Of a stretch of DNA of 64,000 nt, positions 58,256 through 64,000 are shown one piece after another. A program made the position numbers and the translations under genes. Where the stretch lies: NCBI RefSeq assembly GCF_003265705.1, contig NW_020312904.1, positions 1,217,644 through 1,281,643 of the forward strand, given 5' to 3'. Within the stretch, counting starts at the first letter, position 1, and every line of letters begins with the position of its first letter. The notes beneath the pieces were generated by a model. The model was given only the letters and a program-made list of their open reading frames with translations. It did not search any database and was not told the DNA's origin. Source of the DNA: Callorhinus ursinus. Lineage: Eukaryota > Chordata > Mammalia > Carnivora > Otariidae.

Positions 58256-60545
58256 TTCATGGGCTCACTCGTCACTCGCCCCACGGCAGCGCCTGTGGGC
58301 CCCCGAGGCCCCAGACCCGCCTCAGGAAATCGTGTTCTCCCGCCACCGGGACTAGATGGGGAGGGACATCTGAGCCCTGCCCGCCGTGGTCACACCGGCC
58401 TCTCGCGGAGCCCACGGACGCGCGGGCTTGCGCATCCTGGAGCCACAGACGGTCGTGCGTGGGAAAGCCTGGAAAGGGCCCTATAGCCACAGCCGCCGAT
58501 GTGTTTATGGGGGGTTCCCCGGTTGGAGCAGTGCCGGGCTCCCCGATATCTGGGCGAAGTCAGGTGTTTGCAGAGCCATGAGGGCCGGTAACCGTGTCTA
58601 GGAACACATGGCGCCAGGCTGCGGTCTGGAAACACCAGGACGGAGCCTGCGGCTGAGGGAGAGCGGCTGGGCCTGGGGGAGTCCCACATGGACAGAGGAG
58701 CCCGTTCCTGGCCCCTGTCGCCTGGCCTGTCCCACTGGCCGGGGCCACCCCAGGGGCGGCTCCAATAGAGCCCGCAGCAGGCACCAGAGGGGTCGCCGTG
58801 GTGTCTGACCCTCAGGGCGAAGCGAGGGGCTGATGCTGGGGGGTGATGGCATCTGGGTCAGCGCCCCGCGTCCAGGGCCTTGGGCAGCAGTGTCCCCGTC
58901 CTTGCTCTGGGCCTCGTGCTCCACAAGAGCTGACTGATGCCCACCCATGTCCCGGACCAGCAGGGCCACACAAGTGCCCACAGCGCCCTCCTGACATGCC
59001 AGGGCTGACCAGGTCAGGGGTTCGAGGTTAGCCGCAGGCTCACAGAGACGGAGACACCCCTTCGAGCACTGGGGGCTGATGGAGAGGGGCCCCCATCACA
59101 CAGAGAAGCAGAGGGCTGTCGGCCCCTCTCCTGCTCAGCCGGGGTGAGGTCAGGACACACGCTTCCCCGGACGCACGGCTCCACCCAATCTTCCCTGCGG
59201 CCGAGCGCTGTGCCGGGCTTCCGAGCGTCACAGCAAGCCTGCAGGGCCCGAGAAATGAGCCGCCGGGGCAAAGGGCCACTGCTAAGACGCCCCCAAAGAG
59301 CAAGGTGCGGTGAAGTGTTCCGATGCAGCGGGAACGAGAGCCAGACTGCGAACGGAGGCGTCCTGCGACCCGTGCTCAAAGCGACGGAACGAGGTCATCC
59401 CCAGGTGAGGGTCCTCGGGGCTCCGGGTCCAGCGTCATGTGGGACGGTCAGTCAGGGAGCTGCGGAGGCCCCCTGCGCCCAAGACCTGGGGTGGACTCCA
59501 AAAGAAGTGGGGGGGTCAGGGAGGCTGGAGGGAGGATGGGGGAGGCTCCGAGCCTCCAGGGCAGGGTAGTGAGCACACACAGGGGCTCAGGGGGCCCCGA
59601 GAGCCCCGCCACAAGGCCCGCGGGTTGGCTCCGGTCAGGACAGAATCTTACAACAGCTGATGCCCAGGACCAAGCCCGAGCTGCAGGGCAGAGGAGAACC
59701 AGACAGGACTTCGGGATTCCAGGGCTCCAACGTGGGACCTGCCCAGGGCCTGGGGGGTCCACCATGCGGGCTGGGACCCCTCCTCTGCAGGGGCCACAGT
59801 GTCTGACTGGCTGCTGGTCCCTCACCGCTGCCCCGTGGACGGGAAGACAGGGGACGCCCCATGATTATCTGTGAACTCCCTCAAGAACTCCCGGGACTCC
59901 TCCCGGTCCTGGTGAGCCCTGCTCCCCAGGGCCACATTGGGGTGGGCGAACCCGGCCCCTGGCTCCTCCCAGCCACCCACAGAGACCCCCCGCACCGAGC
60001 CATGGGGTTTACCTGGACTGCCTCGCCCCCTGGTTCCTCCAGGTCCAAAAGCCGCTCAGGAAGCACCTCCCCCTCTGATTCCAGATGTAAAAGGAGCATA
60101 AAGATGCTTCCATCTCACACACCTCCGAGGAAGTGCTGAGACATCGAGGAATACACCCAGCGTGGTGCCTTTCAGAAGCTGGCTGTAGCCACGTGTCTGA
60201 GCTATTCCGCAGACTCGAAGCGTCGCCATCCGGGAGCGGATCCCAGGTGACTGGAGGTCGCTCTGCGCTCCTGGCAGACTGGACGGGAGGTGATGCATGC
60301 AGCCTGGGGCGGCGGTGCAGACGGAGACCTGGGCCCCAGCTCCAGGGCTGGGGCTGCTGGTGTGGGCCGTTTGGACCGAGGCGTGCTAGGGATGGACTGT
60401 GGACAGCGGAGCCCACCTCCCCTGGGGCCACGGCCACCCTGTCCACCAACACCCAGCAACTTCCCAGGAAAGGGGCCCTGGGGCGCCGGGAACGGGGTGG
60501 GAGCCTCCTGAGCCCTGAGAATCATACTGCCCCACACATGGAATT
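58256..60545. other. GC-rich noncoding stretch, no gene seen
   Basis: No recognised transposon or gene. Open frames of 60-185 codons overlap on both strands without known motifs. Confidence 0.4.
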
Positions 60546-60675
60546 GTGGGTGTGTGCGAATGTGCACACGTGTGCTCATGCATGTTCATGCATGGGGGGC
60601 TGTGGGTGCCCGTGTGTGCATTTCCGTGTATGTGTGCATGTGCCCGTGTGTGCGTGTGAGCACATGTGTGTGTTT
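60546..60675. repeat. Imperfect TG/CATG array, about 130 bp
   Basis: tgtgcgaatgtgcacacgtg and similar words, broken by gggggctgtgggtgcc near 60595-60610. Same type as the arrays at 14841 and 23745. Confidence 0.93.
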
Positions 60676-60744
60676 GCCTCCTCCCGTTAGGCAGGCCTGT
60701 CAGCAAGCGGCAGGTGCGATTCGGAGCTCAGAAAGCCTGCCGCT

Positions 60745-60965
60745 CGCTCAGCCCTGTTTGCGCGGCCCCCCGCGGCTCCCTGGTGCTGACGCCGCGTTTC
60801 GAATGTTGGCAGGTTCTGGCAATGAGGCGGCGGGAAGCTCCCGTAGAGCCCGTCAGCGTCCTTGTAGGAACACGGTGGAGTGTGCGGATTCCAGTCATTA
60901 TCTCCGGAGGCAGCGGGAGATGCGGCCCCAGCGGGGACGATCGGGGGGCAGACGTGACTCGGGAG
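60745..60965. promoter_or_regulatory. Candidate small CpG island
   Basis: I count roughly 23 CpG in about 205 bp, including gcgcgg, ccgcgg, acgccgcg and cgatcgg, while most of the surrounding GC-rich DNA is CpG-poorer. It is unique-looking, not a recognised repeat. A transcription start cannot be seen in the sequence; promoter activity is inference. Confidence 0.4.
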
Positions 60966-63900
60966 CAGGGGACAATCAGAGCTCATCATGATTCAGGTTC
61001 TCCTAATAGGAAAGCAGCGTCTTGTGCAAACGTCACATGTCCGTCAGGGGCTTCGGAGGTGCTCAGAGGTCTCGACCTCGGAGACCAGGGTGGGCGGCGG
61101 CTCCCGCGTGTGCCACCCCAACACTGGGCTCCCGGGCGGGGACCCGCATCTCCAGGACACTCGCTGCCCTGAGGGCGAGCAGAGCCCTGGCTGGCAGCCC
61201 TGGGTGGATTTGGGGGTAAAATCAGTCCCGACCAGCTCCTTAAAGCACTTGGAGAAATCAGTCTGACAAACAGGTGAGGTGGCCGCCCCTTGCTCTAAAC
61301 TCCATCTTTCTAGTTTCCTGGATCCAGGGACTGGCCTCTTTCTGGGACCCCTGTCCCCTCCCCTCCAGGTCTGGGTCTTCTGGGTCCCCCAGACACTGAC
61401 AGGGACCATTTGCTGGGAGCACTTTGTTCCATCAGCTTCGAGGACGCTCCCTGACCCCCACCTCCTCCTGAGCTTGGCCAGCCCCCTTGCTTGACCCACC
61501 CGCTGCTGTGGGAGCCATGTCACCTTTTCTCCTCAACTTCACTGGTCCTATATCCTGCCTTCCCGCCCCCAGTCCACCCGGCCAGCCCCTCTCGACACCG
61601 GACAGCTCCACCCGAGCCCCAACATGACTCTGCCTCCGCAGCAGCTGGGGCGTGGGAGAGAAATCCCACGAGGCTTTACAGACTGTCCCCAGGTGGCTCG
61701 TCCCTGAGTCGGGGTGACCCGGAGCGCTGGAGGTCACGGGGGTGTGTGCAGGGGTGGGTGCCTAGCCCCAGGGCCGACCCCAGAGCCCTCACACCCGGGG
61801 AAAGGGCTCATCATCAGCGCTCCTCGTTCCCAGACCTGGGTCCCTGCACCAAGCCCGCCGACCCCCGTCCATCTGGCTGGGGTGGGGGGCACAGTGTCCC
61901 CTGAGCAGAGCCCCCTGTCACCAATGGACAGGAGCCACCTCCCAAAGCACAGGATTCACCAGAACCAAGACCGAGCTCGGTAGGCTGATGGAGTTGTACT
62001 TCTTGTTATCATGTACTCAGAATAGGAAGGGTCACAATTCTAACAGCGCCTGGAAAACAAGGAACACGCCTGCAGTGAGAAACCGCATGGTGCGGTTCCA
62101 TCCCAGGCCGATGGCTGCAGCTTTAACAGACAAACATGCAGGTGGATCCAGTGCTGTTCTCCTTCTGGGATGGGCCGTGAGCCTCCGTGTCCCCCGGGCG
62201 CGAGGCAGACAGACACCAAGCTCTGGTTCTCCTGGGGAATCTCCTGGGGACTCGCCGTCAGGTGTTGCTGAGGGTCAGGGGTGGGGGGCCTGGGTCCCAC
62301 CTGCCGCCCACAGATCGCAGGCGGCCCTGGAGGGGGCCGGGCCCAGACGCAGGTGCACACACAATATGTCCCTTCACCCACTGATCCAGGAAAGACAGGT
62401 CTCCTGCCCCAGCACCCCGCACCCAAGGTGCCCCAGGAGGGTGCAGGTGCCCCAGGCAGGGGTGGGGCTCCCGGGGCCTTGATGCTCCAGAACACACTTC
62501 CTCCATAGTCCCAAGGTCAAGTATATCACCAGCCCAGCCAGACGCCAGAGGAGAGGCCCGACGCCCCATCTGGGTGCTGCCCTGAGGAGCACGTCCCCGA
62601 CAGGCCTCGTTGATCCCGGGCCTGGTTCAGTGGCTGCCCTGCCCTGCACGCAGGGCCCACTTGTCAGATGGTGGCCACGTTCTAGGGCTGGATCTCCTGA
62701 CTGTAGCGCCTCCTCCAGGGTCCAGACCATCCTCTGCCGGGGCAAAGCAGGTCCAAGCCCCCTGCCCCATGGGCCAGGGCAGGGAAGGGCTCCTGGGAGA
62801 GTGGAGGAAGGCCTGGCCAGGCGGTCAGACCTCAGCAGCCCCCGATCCCACCGGCAGCCCCCTGCAGCCCCTGACCCCACAGAGCACAGCAGAGGCGGTG
62901 GGCTTAGAGAACCCAGAAGACCAGGCTTTGGCAGGGCCCCTCCTGCAGACGGACCCCAGTGGCCTGACCTTCTCCTCCAGGCCCAGCACCATCCAGACCT
63001 GAATTAACATACGAAGGACAAATCGGCTTTTTGCTCTGGCCACTGGAAAGGAAGAGAAGGGACGGGGAGGGAGCTCCTTCCAACCCTGGTTCCTCCAACC
63101 TCCTCCGAACTCACCTGATCTCACCCAGCTTGGCTGCACCATGCATCTGGCCCCAGGGCTGCCTCCTCCCCTTCCCCCACTGGCTCCTGCAGAAAGGAAG
63201 AGCCACCTGGGTCTGGAGGCCAGTGGAGGGTCCACAGATGCTTCAGATAAAAACCATGGCAGCAAGATCAGCCATTGCCTGCTTCCCTGGGCTGGAGCGG
63301 GGCCCAGAGCTGGACCCTGACTTACAAACCCCGCTGTATGAGGACTTGTGTACCTGCGTGCGAGCCGGCTGCCGTCCGGGTACAGGGACCCCCTGTCCAG
63401 GGCTGCGGCCTCTCCCGTCCACCCCAAACCAGGTGCCAGACGGATGGGCCTGAAGTGCCGAAGTCCCATGCAGCCGCCTCCAGGAACCTCATTCAGATTT
63501 GCTCCAGAAGGACCCCGCAGGTGGGCCCACAGGGGACCCCCATGGCCCTGCCAAGCCCCTTCCAGGCCCCATCAGCCCAGCCGTCCTGCTGTACCCCTGA
63601 CCGGAGCCTGAGGTTACTCCTCCCTCCCTGCTCCATCCTGGACCAGCTCCAGCCTCTCCAGTTACAGAGGCAAATCCTGGGCCGCTGAGCAGCCTTGATG
63701 GATTCTGCCCTCCCTCATCTCCCACTGTGGAAGATCACTCACATTTGCTGTCACCTGGGTGCCCCTGCAGGTCCGTGGACCTCACAACTCAGGAGGAAAT
63801 TGGAAGCAGCCCTTGTGACGTGACGGCGTTGGGAGGATGCTCGCGCTTGACCTGCGGGACTAATTTTTCTCAAACACCGTTTACTGTCTGGCTTGAAGCA

Positions 63901-64000
63901 AGCAGACGTGAGAGCCCAGCCGTTTCTAGGGCCCCATCAGGAAGCGGCCGGCCGCGAGGTCAGCAACGGGGACTTGGCACATGAAGTGGAAGGATCCCTG
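60966..64000. other. GC-rich noncoding stretch to window end, no gene seen
   Basis: No transposon or gene recognised. Open frames up to 214 codons (minus 62825-63469) overlap plus-strand frames and show no known domain. Short exons of a gene extending beyond the window remain possible. Confidence 0.4.

Overview
This window looks like noncoding nuclear DNA from a carnivore. I found no gene that I can defend. The evidence for a carnivore is four tRNA-derived SINEs of the carnivore-specific SINEC (CAN-SINE) family, plus a 5'-truncated LINE-1 tail that matches the young carnivore L1 3' end as I remember it. The SINE bodies lack the canid and felid diagnostic forms and look like those of bears, seals and mustelids, so an arctoid carnivore is my best guess. 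This rests on memory of the families, not on a search. Two runs of exactly 10 N mark draft-assembly gaps.

Layout: GC-rich single-copy-looking DNA alternates with AT-rich blocks built almost entirely of old LINE-1. Block 1 (about 4.4-11.5 kb) is a nearly full-length, minus-strand ancient L1 that still has a FADD reverse-transcriptase signature. It carries four later insertions: two SINECs, an old L1 tail, and a young carnivore L1 tail with a perfect 15-bp target-site duplication. Block 2 (about 29.8-38.0 kb) holds plus-strand L1 pieces, a SINEC with a perfect 16-bp target-site duplication, a tetranucleotide array, and an unexplained 91-bp inverted repeat at 90% identity. Block 3 (about 43.0-51.2 kb) holds plus-strand L1 pieces interrupted by a 51-bp minisatellite (with an assembly gap inside it) and an antisense MLT1-like LTR. 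A minus-strand L1 3' end lies at 55.2-56.2 kb. Smaller fossils are MLT1-like LTRs, MIR and L2 fragments.

The GC-rich stretches carry a 22/23-bp minisatellite (1.70-2.20 kb), a 266-bp alternating purine-pyrimidine tract (23.7-24.0 kb), G-quadruplex-type G-runs, a small CpG cluster near 60.8 kb, and long stretches where I see nothing recognisable. The longest open frames (up to 418 codons) are produced by the tandem repeats. The AT-poor, minisatellite-rich composition would suit a subtelomeric or intronic location, but that is inference. Nothing here forms a pathway or operon; the genuine story is transposon nesting and tandem-repeat growth.
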